A stretch of DNA of 64,000 bases from Granulosicoccus sp964594905 (GCA_964594905.1 CAZQOI010000006.1:12844-76843); one strand, 5' to 3'; shown: positions 53,619 through 63,235, counted from the first letter of the stretch. Numbers and translations: made by a program. Notes: generated by a model not told the origin, from the letters alone.

Positions 53619-54380
53619 TTACAGCGCGGTAAAACCACCATCCACACCAACAATTTGCCCGGTGATGTAATCCGATGCGTGGCTCGCTAGAAAGACAGTA
53701 ATGCCGTCCAGGTCCTCCAACTTACCATTGCGTTTCATGGCCGTTCTTGCAGCTAGTGAATCGGTAGCTTTCGTGTCATTGAAAACAGGTGCTGTCAAAC
53801 CAGTAGGGAAAAAACCTGGTGCGATGGCGTTTGCAGTTATGCCGTTTTCCGACCATGCCTCGGCCATGGCACGGGTAACCTGTCCAATACCACCTTTGGA
53901 TGCACCGTAGGCCAATCCGTTCGTGAACGCGCGGGTGGTTTGCAGGGATGCGATATTGATAATACGACCCCAAGCCTGATCGATCATGCCGGGCACGAAC
54001 TCTCGCGCTAGAAAAAAAGGTACCGCGAGGTTCAGATCAAGTGTTTGCGACCAGGACTCAGGAGTGATGTCTTGCCAGGGTTCACGCAAGTTGACGCCGG
54101 CGGTGTTGCAGAGGATATCGATGCGTGGAACTCTCGCAAGTACCTTCGCGGCAAACTCCGGGCATTGCGTGGGTCCGGCAAGATCTCCGACTTGAATGAT
54201 TGGCTCTGGAGTTTTGGCATCAAGTGATTTTATGTGCGTCGCTGTTGTTTCAAGTGCTGATTGTCTACGACCAGTCAGTATGACTGTTGCCCCCGCTTGT
54301 GCCAGCGCGATAGCCTGACGTTGTCCAATGCCAGAGCCAGCTCCTGTTACCAGTGCAACCTTGTTTGCTAGTGAGAACAC
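53619..54380 (-). CDS. Short-chain dehydrogenase/reductase (KduD/IdnO-like)
   Basis: A classical SDR of 253 residues. The cofactor motif is TGAGSGIG, with Arg residues in TGRRQ suggesting NADP or mixed preference. The NAG motif is CNTAGV, and the catalytic Ser (NIASLQTT), Tyr and Lys (YGASK) are present. The C-terminal ASDYITGQIVGVDGGFTAL is typical of gluconate 5-dehydrogenase and 2-deoxygluconate 3-dehydrogenase types. The start is a GTG, four bases after the TerC gene, so the two are co-transcribed. It probably works with the neighbouring MDR dehydrogenase on a sugar acid; that is inferred. Confidence 0.88.
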   Translation of the reverse strand: MFSLANKVALVTGAGSGIGQRQAIALAQAGATVILTGRRQSALETTATHIKSLDAKTPEPIIQVGDLAGPTQCPEFAAKVLARVPRIDILCNTAGVNLREPWQDITPESWSQTLDLNLAVPFFLAREFVPGMIDQAWGRIINIASLQTTRAFTNGLAYGASKGGIGQVTRAMAEAWSENGITANAIAPGFFPTGLTAPVFNDTKATDSLAARTAMKRNGKLEDLDGITVFLASHASDYITGQIVGVDGGFTAL

Positions 54381-54384
54381 AATA

Positions 54385-55032
54385 TCAGCCTGTTAACACC
54401 GGCAATAGCTCATGCGCTCCTTCCCAAGCCATGATAAGACCAACATAGAAAATCAGGGCCAGACCGACGTAAGCAATCCACGGGTATTTTTCCAGCAGTT
54501 TGGCAATCATGGTTGCCGCGAAAATCATGAAGGCAACTGACAGGGCTAAGCCGAAGATCAGAAGAACCGGAAAGTCACGGGATATACCGGCAATAGCCAG
54601 CACGTTATCGATGGACATTGATAGATCGGCAATGACGATTTGAATCACTGCTGGCCAAAGGGCTGCGAGTTGATTGCCTTTCTCTGCATCGTCGGTCATC
54701 TCAGTTGCTTCTTCGCTTTGTTCTGCATAGCCCGAACGCAGTTCAACCCAGAGACGCCAACAAACCCAAAGAAGCAAAAGTCCACCAAACAGCTTCAAAC
54801 CAGTGATGTTTAACAGCTGCACAGCAATCAGTGAAAAGCCGATGCGCATAAGGACCGCTGCACCGATGCCAAAAAGAATGACTTTCTTGCGCATATGCAC
54901 AGGCACGCGTGACGCGACCATGCCGACGATGATGGCGTTGTCACCTGCAAGGACGAGGTCGATAAAAATAATCTGCACGAAGATCGCCGCAGCTTTCGCC
55001 GTAAACAACTCTGGGCCGAATAGTTCAGTCAT
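54385..55032 (-). CDS. TerC family membrane protein (YjbE-like)
   Basis: A membrane protein of 215 residues with seven hydrophobic segments. The two conserved acidic motifs are FIDLVLAGDNAIIVGM in the first half and IADLSMSIDNVLAIAGI in the second, which form the presumed metal site. TerC/MeeF-type proteins export manganese or metallate other exported proteins; this short form matches YjbE. It precedes an SDR gene by four bases. Confidence 0.9.
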   Translation of the reverse strand: MTELFGPELFTAKAAAIFVQIIFIDLVLAGDNAIIVGMVASRVPVHMRKKVILFGIGAAVLMRIGFSLIAVQLLNITGLKLFGGLLLLWVCWRLWVELRSGYAEQSEEATEMTDDAEKGNQLAALWPAVIQIVIADLSMSIDNVLAIAGISRDFPVLLIFGLALSVAFMIFAATMIAKLLEKYPWIAYVGLALIFYVGLIMAWEGAHELLPVLTG

Positions 55033-55084
55033 TTGACTATTAATACAATTAGGTTTGAAGAGGGTAGAGCAATAAAAGCGATGT

Positions 55085-55118
55085 CGATATCCGCACGAGA
55101 GTTCTCGTGCGGATATCG
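55085..55118. terminator. Long perfect inverted repeat after the TRAP operon
   Basis: Sixteen-base arms at 55085-55100 and 55103-55118 (CGATATCCGCACGAGA and complement) are separated by two bases. It lies 30 bp after the TRAP permease stop and 50 bp before the TerC start, both on the minus strand. A TTTTATT tract lies 10 bases beyond on the minus strand. Probably a terminator, though an operator for TerC is possible. Confidence 0.65.
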
Positions 55119-55148
55119 CGTTACTTCTGGTTTACAAAGTAGCAGGTC

Positions 55149-57716
55149 CTATCCGGCCATCACCTTCGGCAGCCACAGTACAAGCTGCGGGAATATGAAG
55201 ATCAGGATCAAGCCCACAAGTTGAACCAACATGAATTGCATCATGCCAAGGTAGATGTCTTTCAAATCCCAAGCCGGCACCACGCCCTTCAAGAAATAGG
55301 CTGAGAGCGCAACCGGGGGTGATAGCCAAGCGGTTTGTAGATTCACCGCGACAAGAATGCCAAACCAGACCATGAGGTCATAGCGATCCAGGCCATGTAC
55401 TGCGAGTGACTCGACCGTTGGCAATAGAATGGGGACCACGATCAGAACGATTGGCACCCACTCCAGTGGCCAGCCCAACAGAAAGATCAACGCCATAATC
55501 AGTAGCAAGATCAGATACGGCGACATGTCGAGGCCCAACAGTACCTCTGTCATCATCTTTGGCGTACCAAGCGTACTGAACTCAGCGCCAAAAAAGTTGG
55601 AAGCCGCGACCAGGAACATGATCAGCACCGTGATCTCAAGCGCTTTAACCAGGCTGTCAAAAAAGCTGGGTATTCTGAATTTGCCGTAGCCAACTGAGAG
55701 CAGAATCGCGCCAAAGGCACCCATGGCTGCAGCTTCAGCTGGGGTTGCAAAGCCAAGCAGGATCGAACCCAATGCAAAGGAAATCAGAATCGTGGGTGGC
55801 ATCAGACCTGCGAAGAATTCATTCCACAGATCAGAGAAGTAGAAGTCATCGGCCTTCTCTTTGTCGTAGATTGTTCGGCCCAGAAACGCCAGGAGAACAA
55901 TGAATGCTGCAAAGACGATCGACCAGATCGGCAAGCCGTCGCCCATGTTATGGACAATCATGTAAAGGTGGAACAGCACGGCGATTGGCACAGCGATCCG
56001 CAGAATGTTTACCTTTCGATAAGCTGCGTAAGCCAGCGCCATAACCGCCAGTAAAACTACCAGGCCACCGAACGGCATAAGACCCGCAAATGCGCCGCCA
56101 ATACTAAGACCAAACACGCGACTCACGGTCAGCATGCCGAGGCAGATCAAGGCAACTTCGGCCCCGTAGAATTTGGAGGTTTCTGGTTGGTCTTCTTCGG
56201 CAAGAATGGGACCCAATGAAGGGTTAAGCCAGCACCGGCCCAGTGTGTAGATCAAGTACAGCGAAGCCAGTAGTGCACCGGGGATGAATGCACCGCGGAA
56301 TAGATCAAGCGTGGAGACTTCCAACACCGGACCCATGACAATCAACATGATTGATGGCGGAATCAAAATACCCAGTGTGCCACCAGCTGTAATCGTTCCG
56401 GCCGCCAGTTTGACGTTGTAACCGGCTCGGGTCATCGTCGCGCCCGCCATAATACCGAGCAGTGTCACCGAGGCACCAACGATTCCAGTTGCAGCCGCAA
56501 AGATGGTTGAGACGATCAAAACCGCAACAAAAAGTGATCCGCGCACACGCGCCATCATCATTTGGATCGACGCGAAGAGCCGTTCCATCAATCCAGCTGC
56601 TTCCATAACGATGCCCATCAAAACGAACAGAGGCACGGCCATGAGCTGATCATTCCACATCGTCGAGTTGGTGTTCAGTGTCAGCAGAAGCGTTGTGAGT
56701 TTGAAATTCGCACCCCAAATGCCAAACACAAAGGCCAGGAATATCAATGTAAACGCGATCGGAAAACCTATGAAGATCACAAACAGCATCACCCCAAGCA
56801 TGATCAAACCAATGACAGGTTTGGGCAAGCTTGGTCGCGCTTTCATCACATCAGTGAACCATTCGCCGCCCGGTACGATGTCAGGAGCAAAGACTGCCAG
56901 CACCAGCCAGATTAGAACAATCAGATAGATCGGCATGGCGCGCAAAAACAAGCGCTCGCGTGCTTTGCCCATTTTATGGAAAGCGCGGAAGATTTCAGGA
57001 ATGCCTTGCAGCAACAACAGGAAAGCGCCGACAGGCATTGCCAGGCGAGCAGGCCAAACTAATGGACCCCAGGCGCTGTCAGCTTGCCTGGTTTCACCAG
57101 CAGTTAAAGTTGCCTTGAAGGCTTCCCACATGCCGATTGGCTCATCACCCGCACTCGCTGCGACACCAAGAGCTTCCCACCACTGTTCTACAGAAACGTT
57201 TGACCCGGCAAATGAAGTCCACCAGTACTGCGCGGAAACGATGGTAAAGAAAATCATCGATGGAATGAATAACAACAGGTACAGCGATGCATCGACGGTT
57301 GCCTGTGTCTTGTCTGACCAGTACCGATAGAGGAAATCCGCGCGGATATGAACGCCGCGCAGCAGTCCATAACCTGCCGCAGCCATAAACAGCACACCCG
57401 CAATCATGCGGCTGACGTCATAAACCCAAAGCGTCGGTCCAAGATTGAGAGAACGCGCCAGATCTTCAAAGCCTGCGTTTTGCAGGATCGAGAAGGAGTT
57501 GCGCGAGATTACTTCGAAGACAACTACCGCGATCAACGGTATCAAAAGCAGTGCGAAGAGTTGACCTGCGCGATAGTTAAGAACGTCGATAGCGGCCGTG
57601 ATCGGGCGCTGCCAACTTGTCATATCCTCGGGTGTTTCACCAGGAGCTTCAGAGCGTCGCTCGGCGATAAGCTCATCCGCGATTTCCAAATCGTCTGGAT
57701 TCGGTTCTTCAGCCAT
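55149..57716 (-). CDS. TRAP transporter fused DctQM permease
   Basis: A membrane protein of 855 residues joining both TRAP membrane subunits. Residues about 35-290 form the four-helix DctQ part, enlarged by a loop; residues about 300-855 form the DctM part with many helices, FIGFPIAFTLIFLAFVFGIW, AAATGIVGASVTLLGIMAGA, AGTITAGGTLGILIPPSIML and ATPAEAAAMGAFGA. It drives sodium-dependent uptake of an organic acid delivered by the binding protein encoded upstream. A loop insertion near residues 515-640 interrupts DctM. A hairpin separates it from dctP. Confidence 0.93.
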   Translation of the reverse strand: MAEEPNPDDLEIADELIAERRSEAPGETPEDMTSWQRPITAAIDVLNYRAGQLFALLLIPLIAVVVFEVISRNSFSILQNAGFEDLARSLNLGPTLWVYDVSRMIAGVLFMAAAGYGLLRGVHIRADFLYRYWSDKTQATVDASLYLLLFIPSMIFFTIVSAQYWWTSFAGSNVSVEQWWEALGVAASAGDEPIGMWEAFKATLTAGETRQADSAWGPLVWPARLAMPVGAFLLLLQGIPEIFRAFHKMGKARERLFLRAMPIYLIVLIWLVLAVFAPDIVPGGEWFTDVMKARPSLPKPVIGLIMLGVMLFVIFIGFPIAFTLIFLAFVFGIWGANFKLTTLLLTLNTNSTMWNDQLMAVPLFVLMGIVMEAAGLMERLFASIQMMMARVRGSLFVAVLIVSTIFAAATGIVGASVTLLGIMAGATMTRAGYNVKLAAGTITAGGTLGILIPPSIMLIVMGPVLEVSTLDLFRGAFIPGALLASLYLIYTLGRCWLNPSLGPILAEEDQPETSKFYGAEVALICLGMLTVSRVFGLSIGGAFAGLMPFGGLVVLLAVMALAYAAYRKVNILRIAVPIAVLFHLYMIVHNMGDGLPIWSIVFAAFIVLLAFLGRTIYDKEKADDFYFSDLWNEFFAGLMPPTILISFALGSILLGFATPAEAAAMGAFGAILLSVGYGKFRIPSFFDSLVKALEITVLIMFLVAASNFFGAEFSTLGTPKMMTEVLLGLDMSPYLILLLIMALIFLLGWPLEWVPIVLIVVPILLPTVESLAVHGLDRYDLMVWFGILVAVNLQTAWLSPPVALSAYFLKGVVPAWDLKDIYLGMMQFMLVQLVGLILIFIFPQLVLWLPKVMAG

Positions 57717-57834
57717 GTGGTGATACTTCCTTCGTTAGACGTGCTTAGTTAGCCGTGGATGGGCAATCCGCATTCTGTTTTTCGAAACGTCATGGGTAGA
57801 TGGCGCTCGGAAAATAAGAACGCTTAATGAAATA

Positions 57835-57854
57835 CGGGCTCCAATTGGAGCCCG
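57835..57854. promoter_or_regulatory. Intercistronic hairpin between dctP and dctQM
   Basis: CGGGCTCC and GGAGCCCG form a perfect 8-bp stem around AATT. It lies 28 bp after the dctP stop and about 120 bp before the permease start. It probably partly terminates transcription or protects the dctP message, so that more binding protein than permease is made. Confidence 0.75.
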
Positions 57855-57881
57855 CGTTCTACTGCATTACTTCGCTTAAAA

Positions 57882-58976
57882 TTACTTCAGTGTGTCGGCG
57901 TGTGCCTTACCCAAGCTCGCGTTCGAAGCCTGTGCACCAGCCCAGAATGGAACTGCGATGTCAGCGAAATCTTTTTGCGACTGCCAGACTTCTGCAAAGA
58001 ACTCGTTCTCGTCTGCAGCTGTTTGCAGTGCGTTCTGTGCAGCAGCCATGTACTCAGTAAAGTACTCAGCTGGGGTGTCTTCCAAAATAACGCCGTGATT
58101 GTCAGTCAGATCTTTAAGCGCCTTACCGTTTTCGTAGATGCGGTAGGACATGGACTTGGACAGTGATGCGTTTGATGCAACTTCGAGAGCTTTCTTCTCA
58201 ACATCAGTCAGTCCGTCGTAGACGTCGCCGTTTACATACAAATCAGCGTTTACGACAACCTGGTGCAAGCCTTGAAGGTAGTAGTGCTTCAGAACTTTCT
58301 GGAAGCCGAAGACAGAATCAGGCTTCGGGCAGCACCATTCAGCTGCGTCGATTGTGCCTTTTTCAAGTGCTGGCAAGATGTCACCACCACCCATCGCAAC
58401 AGCCGGAACACCGATGTCAGCGTATGCGGCACCAACCATGCCTGGAGGCGCGCGGAAACGCATCTTACGGAAGTCGTCCATAGACTCGATTGGCTTAGGG
58501 AACCAGCCCAACGCTTCAGGACCTACAGGCTGCAGCATGAAACCTTTGACGTTCACGCCCATTTCGTCCCACAGGCGGTCATAAAGCTCTTTGCCACCGC
58601 CAAACTGGAACCAGCTAAGGAAAGCGATGTTGTCCATGCCAACACCTGCGCCCGCAACGGGTGCACCAAAAAGGTTCGCCGCAACGTGCTTACCACCCCA
58701 GTAGTGTGTCCACGCAAAACCTGCTTCAACAAGGCCCGCGTCAACCGCGTCGATGATATCGCTCGGGGAGACAACAGCGCCGGCAGGCAGCACTTCGATT
58801 GTCAATGATCCACCTGTGAGTTCGCCAACGTCTTTGGCGAATTCTTTGAGCATGACGACTTCGTCTGACGAATCACCCAGCACCGATTGCACACGGATAG
58901 TCGTTTCGGCGTATGCAGTACCGACTGCCATTGCCACACTCAACGCTGATGCGCCAAGAAGATGTGTAAATTTCAT
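57882..58976 (-). CDS. TRAP transporter substrate-binding protein (DctP family)
   Basis: A periplasmic protein of 364 residues. The signal peptide is residues 1-23 (cut after AYA). The mature DctP fold has IRVQSVLGDSSDEVVMLKEF, VGPEALGWFPKPI, the carboxylate-binding Arg in DDFRKMRFRAPPG, and ALEKGTIDAAEWCCPKPDSV. The EWCCP at the substrate wall differs from the EWVGP or EWSGP of keto-acid binding relatives. GGAGG lies just ahead of the ATG. The substrate is likely an organic acid. Dehydrogenases nearby might use the transported compound. Confidence 0.92.
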   Translation of the reverse strand: MKFTHLLGASALSVAMAVGTAYAETTIRVQSVLGDSSDEVVMLKEFAKDVGELTGGSLTIEVLPAGAVVSPSDIIDAVDAGLVEAGFAWTHYWGGKHVAANLFGAPVAGAGVGMDNIAFLSWFQFGGGKELYDRLWDEMGVNVKGFMLQPVGPEALGWFPKPIESMDDFRKMRFRAPPGMVGAAYADIGVPAVAMGGGDILPALEKGTIDAAEWCCPKPDSVFGFQKVLKHYYLQGLHQVVVNADLYVNGDVYDGLTDVEKKALEVASNASLSKSMSYRIYENGKALKDLTDNHGVILEDTPAEYFTEYMAAAQNALQTAADENEFFAEVWQSQKDFADIAVPFWAGAQASNASLGKAHADTLK

Positions 58977-59182
58977 AGTTCCTCCAAAGGATTATCTTTA
59001 CGATGGAGGTGAGCGTGTTGCCGGGTAGGCGCGCAAGCCTCTCCCTCCATTTGGTTGTTTAAATTGCGCCGCTAAGCCACAGTTTAATTGGTGAGCAGAA
59101 TTGTTGAGACTCTGCCCGGTATCTCTGTCGACATAGACCGATACTGAGACAGAGGGTCTCATTTATGGGATTAGCTGTCAAA

Positions 59183-59202
59183 CAGTTGCAAGCAGTTGCA
59201 AT
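59183..59202. repeat. Tandem 10-bp direct repeat, possible operator
   Basis: CAGTTGCAAG is followed directly by CAGTTGCAAT, placing two identical 9-base cores one helical turn apart, about 210 bp upstream of dctP. This spacing is common for regulators that bind direct repeats. Role inferred only. Confidence 0.4.
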
Positions 59203-59331
59203 CGCGAATTTAGGCGATCCAGGAGCACTTTCAAATTGGTGCCAAATCCAGAGTATTCGGCGCCAACAGCAAGGCGGCCCTTAGCTTAAGGGCAGAAATT
59301 GAGACGTAGTTAATATCGAAGACGATATGTA

Positions 59332-59382
59332 GATCAGATCGCTCGTACAGTCCCTCTGATCAGATCGCTCTCAAAGGGACTG
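59332..59382. repeat. 13-bp direct repeat with hairpin arms after DUF1501
   Basis: GATCAGATCGCTC occurs at 59332-59344 and 59358-59370. The second copy lies in the loop of an 8-bp inverted repeat (CAGTCCCT at 59348-59355, AGGGACTG at 59375-59382). It begins 50 bp after the DUF1501 stop and may be part of its 3' end or a regulator site. No U-run follows. Confidence 0.4.
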
Positions 59383-59432
59383 CATACAGTCGAAGACCGC
59401 TCGCAGACGGACAGCGCCGCTGCAAACGCGGA

Positions 59433-60791
59433 CTACACCATGAAGTTCAGATCCTGCGTGGAGAAATTTTGCAAGTTTGGCAATACGGTGTGCAGTTGCG
59501 AGTCATCAAGACCCACCCAGCGAAGTAATGTCGCGGCATATTGTGTCGCGGACAGCGTTGGCAGGATGCGGCCGTTATGCACAGAATCGACACCGTTTAT
59601 GTCCAGTCGTGGCAGATCACCGACTATCTGACCACCTTGTACCGCACCGCCCATAGCCATGAGGTGATTGCCCCAACCATGATCGGTGCCGTCGCCATTA
59701 CTCTTCAAACTACGGCCAAAGTCAGATGCGGTAAATGTTGTGACTTCATTTGAGCGACCCAGTGCGTCGATACGTCCCTGAAAAAAGCTCAGTGCTGCAC
59801 TTAGTTCGGAAAAGAGTTCTGGTAAATCTCGGTTCTGACTATCGTGAACATCAAACCCGCGCATGCTGACATAGAAAATCTGTCGACGTAGACCCAATTG
59901 TTCTTGGGCCCCAATCAACTGAGCAACCATGCCAAGTTTCGCCGCCAGTTCATTCTCTGGAGGTTGTTCTGTAAAGAGGCCTGCATTGCTCTCCAGAACT
60001 GCACCGAGTTCGGTAGTGACTGAGATAGCTCGCTTTTGTAAATCGGCATATGCATTTGAGAATAGATGACGTCGTTGATTCTCGAGCACTCGTCGAAACG
60101 CCTCGACACGGGGTTGTTGCCAGTCGCTGTTGCCGTCCATTCCAGCATATTCAAGTACACCAGACTCTGTCATGGTGAATGGGCGTTGCCCGACACCTGC
60201 TTGCCAATAGTTTGATCCAGCAAGAGATATCGATGTTAGGTAATCACGTTCCTGAAAACTGGATAGGTATTCGGCTGCACCTGCTCCCCAACCTTGTTGC
60301 CCGCGGTTGCTACCTTGCAGTTGTTGCCATTGAATCGATTGATCGCTATGCGAGAATAGTTGTGCAGGCAATGCAACTGCGTGGTTCTCGTACTGTTCAC
60401 GCGTAGTTGGTTCTATCAGAGTGCCGATGTTTGAAATCAGTGCGAGGCGCCCATCATCATAGATGGGTGCAAGTGATGCAGCACTGGGATGTAGCCCTAG
60501 AGGAGCTGAACCTCCACCGAGGCCAACCAGTGAATCACGCGCTACCGCAAGATCACCACGAGAATTTGCGTATTCCTGGTACTCGCTATTGCCAGTTGGC
60601 ACCATCAAGCTAAAGCCATCGCAGCCACCTTCCAGGTAAACGCATACCAAGGCTCGATAATCGCTACCACCCAATCCGCCGTCTGCCGCATTGGCGAGTG
60701 TGAAAAGAGGATTAGCACCTAGTGCAAGGCCTGCTCCCGCTATTGTTTGAGTGCCTAGTTTCAGAAAACGGCGGCGTTCGTTGTGGTTCAT
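59433..60791 (-). CDS. DUF1501 family protein with Tat signal
   Basis: A protein of 452 residues. The N-terminus ERRRFLKLGTQTIAGAGLAL is a twin-arginine export signal followed by a hydrophobic core ending LANA. The body is of the DUF1501 (sulfatase-like alkaline phosphatase fold) family: ALVCVYLEGGCDGFSLMVP, LALISNIGTL, FSHSDQSIQWQ, FDVHDSQNRDLPELF, FTASDFGRSLKSNGDGTDHGWGN and the final LSATQYAATLLRWVG. The ATG at 60791 is chosen for the Tat signal. It is 40 bp after the DUF1800 gene; the two form a widely conserved pair of unknown role. Confidence 0.9.
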   Translation of the reverse strand: MNHNERRRFLKLGTQTIAGAGLALGANPLFTLANAADGGLGGSDYRALVCVYLEGGCDGFSLMVPTGNSEYQEYANSRGDLAVARDSLVGLGGGSAPLGLHPSAASLAPIYDDGRLALISNIGTLIEPTTREQYENHAVALPAQLFSHSDQSIQWQQLQGSNRGQQGWGAGAAEYLSSFQERDYLTSISLAGSNYWQAGVGQRPFTMTESGVLEYAGMDGNSDWQQPRVEAFRRVLENQRRHLFSNAYADLQKRAISVTTELGAVLESNAGLFTEQPPENELAAKLGMVAQLIGAQEQLGLRRQIFYVSMRGFDVHDSQNRDLPELFSELSAALSFFQGRIDALGRSNEVTTFTASDFGRSLKSNGDGTDHGWGNHLMAMGGAVQGGQIVGDLPRLDINGVDSVHNGRILPTLSATQYAATLLRWVGLDDSQLHTVLPNLQNFSTQDLNFMV

Positions 60792-60831
60792 TGTTATTAC
60801 TCTTAATTTTTTATTTTCTTGTGGCGCTACG

Positions 60832-62496
60832 TTATTGCTGGATGGCAGCTTCGGGTGACGATGCAATCAGAAAAATAGCTTCGGCAACTCGCTGGGACGC
60901 GGCATTTTCGTAATCGCGTGCAAGCATAAGGCTCATGGTTTCAGCGCGTAGCTCAGGCGTCATTCGCCCACCGAGTAGAAGCAAATCCAGATGGTCAAGT
61001 AAGTTATCCAGATCAGCTTCGATATTCATTTCACGCTGTATATTGATCGCAACCCGTTTTTCATCAACGTCACTTTTGTAGTTATGCGACCAAATTGTAT
61101 TGGCCAGTACGCGACTGGTAAGCGTGATGATCGATGTCTCGTTGATGATTTGAAACTCAGGTGATACCAAACCTGCATCGCTTATCCCACCTGGTTGAGA
61201 AAATTCAGGCCGAAAAAAATTGAATACCGATGGTGAGTTCAATGGTGCTTGACCAAGCTCGTTACCCGCCCACGCGTAGTTAAAGTCCGCGTGAATTGTG
61301 ACCGGCCCAAACGCCCGCCATAGTTGAGACACGCGCAGTAGAGGTTCTTTTATTTTGCCGAAACTGTCTGGCTTGTCGAGATGGCCCAAGCGAGCTTCGT
61401 GGTGCATCAGTATTGCCTTGATCGTACTAGCGAGAGATCCTCTTTCACCTGCCGCGTTTTCGTTAAACACTGCTGCCACATCCCGCACGTACTGAGGAGA
61501 TGGATTACTGGTTACTAAACGTTGGATCAATTGTTTGGAGATGAATGGACCAACGTTCGGGTGATAGAAAACATTATCAAGCGCTTGCTGTAGATCTTCT
61601 TCCGGTGACTGGTTTGCTGCTGTTACGAATCCATTGAGAAGTGTTTTCTCCGCGGTGTCGTGATACTCCGGCCAAGGTTTCATGGGTGATAGATAGTCTT
61701 TATTGCGTGGCCATCTGAAGTCGTCAGCGTTAGCAAAGTGCCAACCAGTAAATAAATGAGCGAAGCCCTCAATGATCGATTGATCATAGGTCGGGATAGG
61801 TACACCGGAATCGTCAAGCTTTGGTGTGCCATCTTCATTAAGCTTTACGAGGCCAATACTAAAAAGTTGCAGTAACTCGCGAGCGTAGTTTTCGTCGGGC
61901 TGTATATTCTGTTCATCATCCGGTCGACGATTACCTTTCATGCTCAGATACTCTCCCATGATCGGGTTTAGCGTGATCTCCTCGAGTAGATCGCGATAGT
62001 TACCGAAAGAGTGTTTGAGCAGGATGTCGTAATAGTTGGCAAGTCCTGGCTGTTCGTCATTGAGGCCATCCAGCGACGACACCACGAATATCTGGCTTAG
62101 TGCGAAAGCCACGCGCTGGCGTAGCTGATCGTCCGCTTGCACTGCGTGGCGCCACCACACGTTTACATATTCATTCCAACGCTCACTGTTAGCGCGTTGC
62201 AGTCCAGGCAAGAGGTAGGTAGCTGGTTTCTGCATTTCGCGGTTGATCCACGATTCAGGACCAAGGCGGCCAGTTTCCAGAATATCGTCCATCTGCGGTC
62301 CGAAAGTCGCTTGTTCGAGCAATCGAAATGCGTCTGGCGGTGACATTGGCCCATCTGGGGCTGCATTGTTGACTTCGGTGGCGGGTAGTGCGGGCGCAAA
62401 CGCTGGGCCCACAACGTCGACTGTACTTGTGCCCCCACCGCAGCCTGCTAGCAGCAGAACTGAGGCTGCAGTCAATATTTTTATTGTTTTTGTCAT
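60832..62496 (-). CDS. DUF1800 family lipoprotein
   Basis: A protein of 554 residues. The lipobox LLLAGC with Gly-rich GGGTS places it at the envelope. DUF1800 features are AFRLLEQATFGPQMDDI, RQRVAFALSQIFVVS, FGNYRDLLEEITLNPIMGEY, ENYARELLQLFSIGLVKLN, FTGWHFAN and SPSVFNFFRPEFSQPG. The function is unknown; DUF1800 genes almost always precede DUF1501 genes, as here. The start is ATG at 62496. Confidence 0.92.
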   Translation of the reverse strand: MTKTIKILTAASVLLLAGCGGGTSTVDVVGPAFAPALPATEVNNAAPDGPMSPPDAFRLLEQATFGPQMDDILETGRLGPESWINREMQKPATYLLPGLQRANSERWNEYVNVWWRHAVQADDQLRQRVAFALSQIFVVSSLDGLNDEQPGLANYYDILLKHSFGNYRDLLEEITLNPIMGEYLSMKGNRRPDDEQNIQPDENYARELLQLFSIGLVKLNEDGTPKLDDSGVPIPTYDQSIIEGFAHLFTGWHFANADDFRWPRNKDYLSPMKPWPEYHDTAEKTLLNGFVTAANQSPEEDLQQALDNVFYHPNVGPFISKQLIQRLVTSNPSPQYVRDVAAVFNENAAGERGSLASTIKAILMHHEARLGHLDKPDSFGKIKEPLLRVSQLWRAFGPVTIHADFNYAWAGNELGQAPLNSPSVFNFFRPEFSQPGGISDAGLVSPEFQIINETSIITLTSRVLANTIWSHNYKSDVDEKRVAINIQREMNIEADLDNLLDHLDLLLLGGRMTPELRAETMSLMLARDYENAASQRVAEAIFLIASSPEAAIQQ

Positions 62497-62608
62497 GTCT
62501 GCGATCTACAACGTTCGTCTACCGAGAGGTAACGGCAGCGATGTAGACTTCAGGATGACGTTTCATTGCCGTGTGATCGGGTTAGCGACCCAGGCGTGAA
62601 GCTGTGAA

Positions 62609-63235
62609 TCAGGTGGCTCTTATTTGGTCGATTCGTTCAAGGATACGGTCGGCGTTCTGATAATCGACAGGCACCGAAAATGCGCTACCGTCGTGCTTTT
62701 CAAACACGAGGCTAGGAAATCCCTGCACACCAAAACGTTGAACCTGTTTTAGTTCATCGAGAAATTCGTTTCGAACTTCCTCGCTGTTGAAGTCGCTGGA
62801 AAAGTTATGTTCATCACAGCCGATGCTCTTTGCACAATCCAGCAAAGTATCCGAATTTGATGGATTTTTTGCGTTCAGATAGTAGGCATGTTGAATGACC
62901 TTGATCATTGGCCGTTCGAATTCTTGGGATTGTCGTCGAGCGGCAATAACTGCGCGACAGGCAGGCCACGTAGAACGCCTGGGTTTGTTGTTGGTCCAAA
63001 AATCAAAGTTGAAGCTGGTATTTGGTACAACCATCGATATCTGTTGCCAAGTTTGCTTCAAACCCTCTTGCATCGATTCAGGCATTGGTTCATCGCTATC
63101 TGGCGCTAAGCCGCCTAGCGTGAACTTCACCTTCACATCTGGTGGCAATTTTTCCAGAACAAGCTCAATGGTTGGTGCGAATGCCCAGCACCAACTACAC
63201 ATGGGGTCATGTATATAGTGAAACGTATCAGTCAC
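62609..63235 (-). CDS. DsbA family (FrnE-like) thioredoxin-fold protein
   Basis: A cytoplasmic protein of 208 residues. The redox motif DPMCSWCWAFAP (CxxC at Cys13 and Cys16) and helical insertion match FrnE/2-hydroxychromene isomerase-like DsbA members, and VQGFPSLVFEK carries the cis-Pro. No signal peptide is visible, so it likely acts on thiols inside the cell. The start is a GTG at 63235 that overlaps the preceding gene's stop region by eight bases. Its exact substrate is unknown. Confidence 0.9.
   Translation of the reverse strand: MTDTFHYIHDPMCSWCWAFAPTIELVLEKLPPDVKVKFTLGGLAPDSDEPMPESMQEGLKQTWQQISMVVPNTSFNFDFWTNNKPRRSTWPACRAVIAARRQSQEFERPMIKVIQHAYYLNAKNPSNSDTLLDCAKSIGCDEHNFSSDFNSEEVRNEFLDELKQVQRFGVQGFPSLVFEKHDGSAFSVPVDYQNADRILERIDQIRAT

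Larger units (their letters stand above)
58977..59432. other. Intergenic region upstream of dctP
   Basis: 456 bp with no convincing open frame. It holds the dctP promoter region, a tandem 10-bp repeat at 59183-59202, and repeat/hairpin elements at 59332-59382 next to the DUF1501 stop. No tRNA is seen. Confidence 0.55.
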
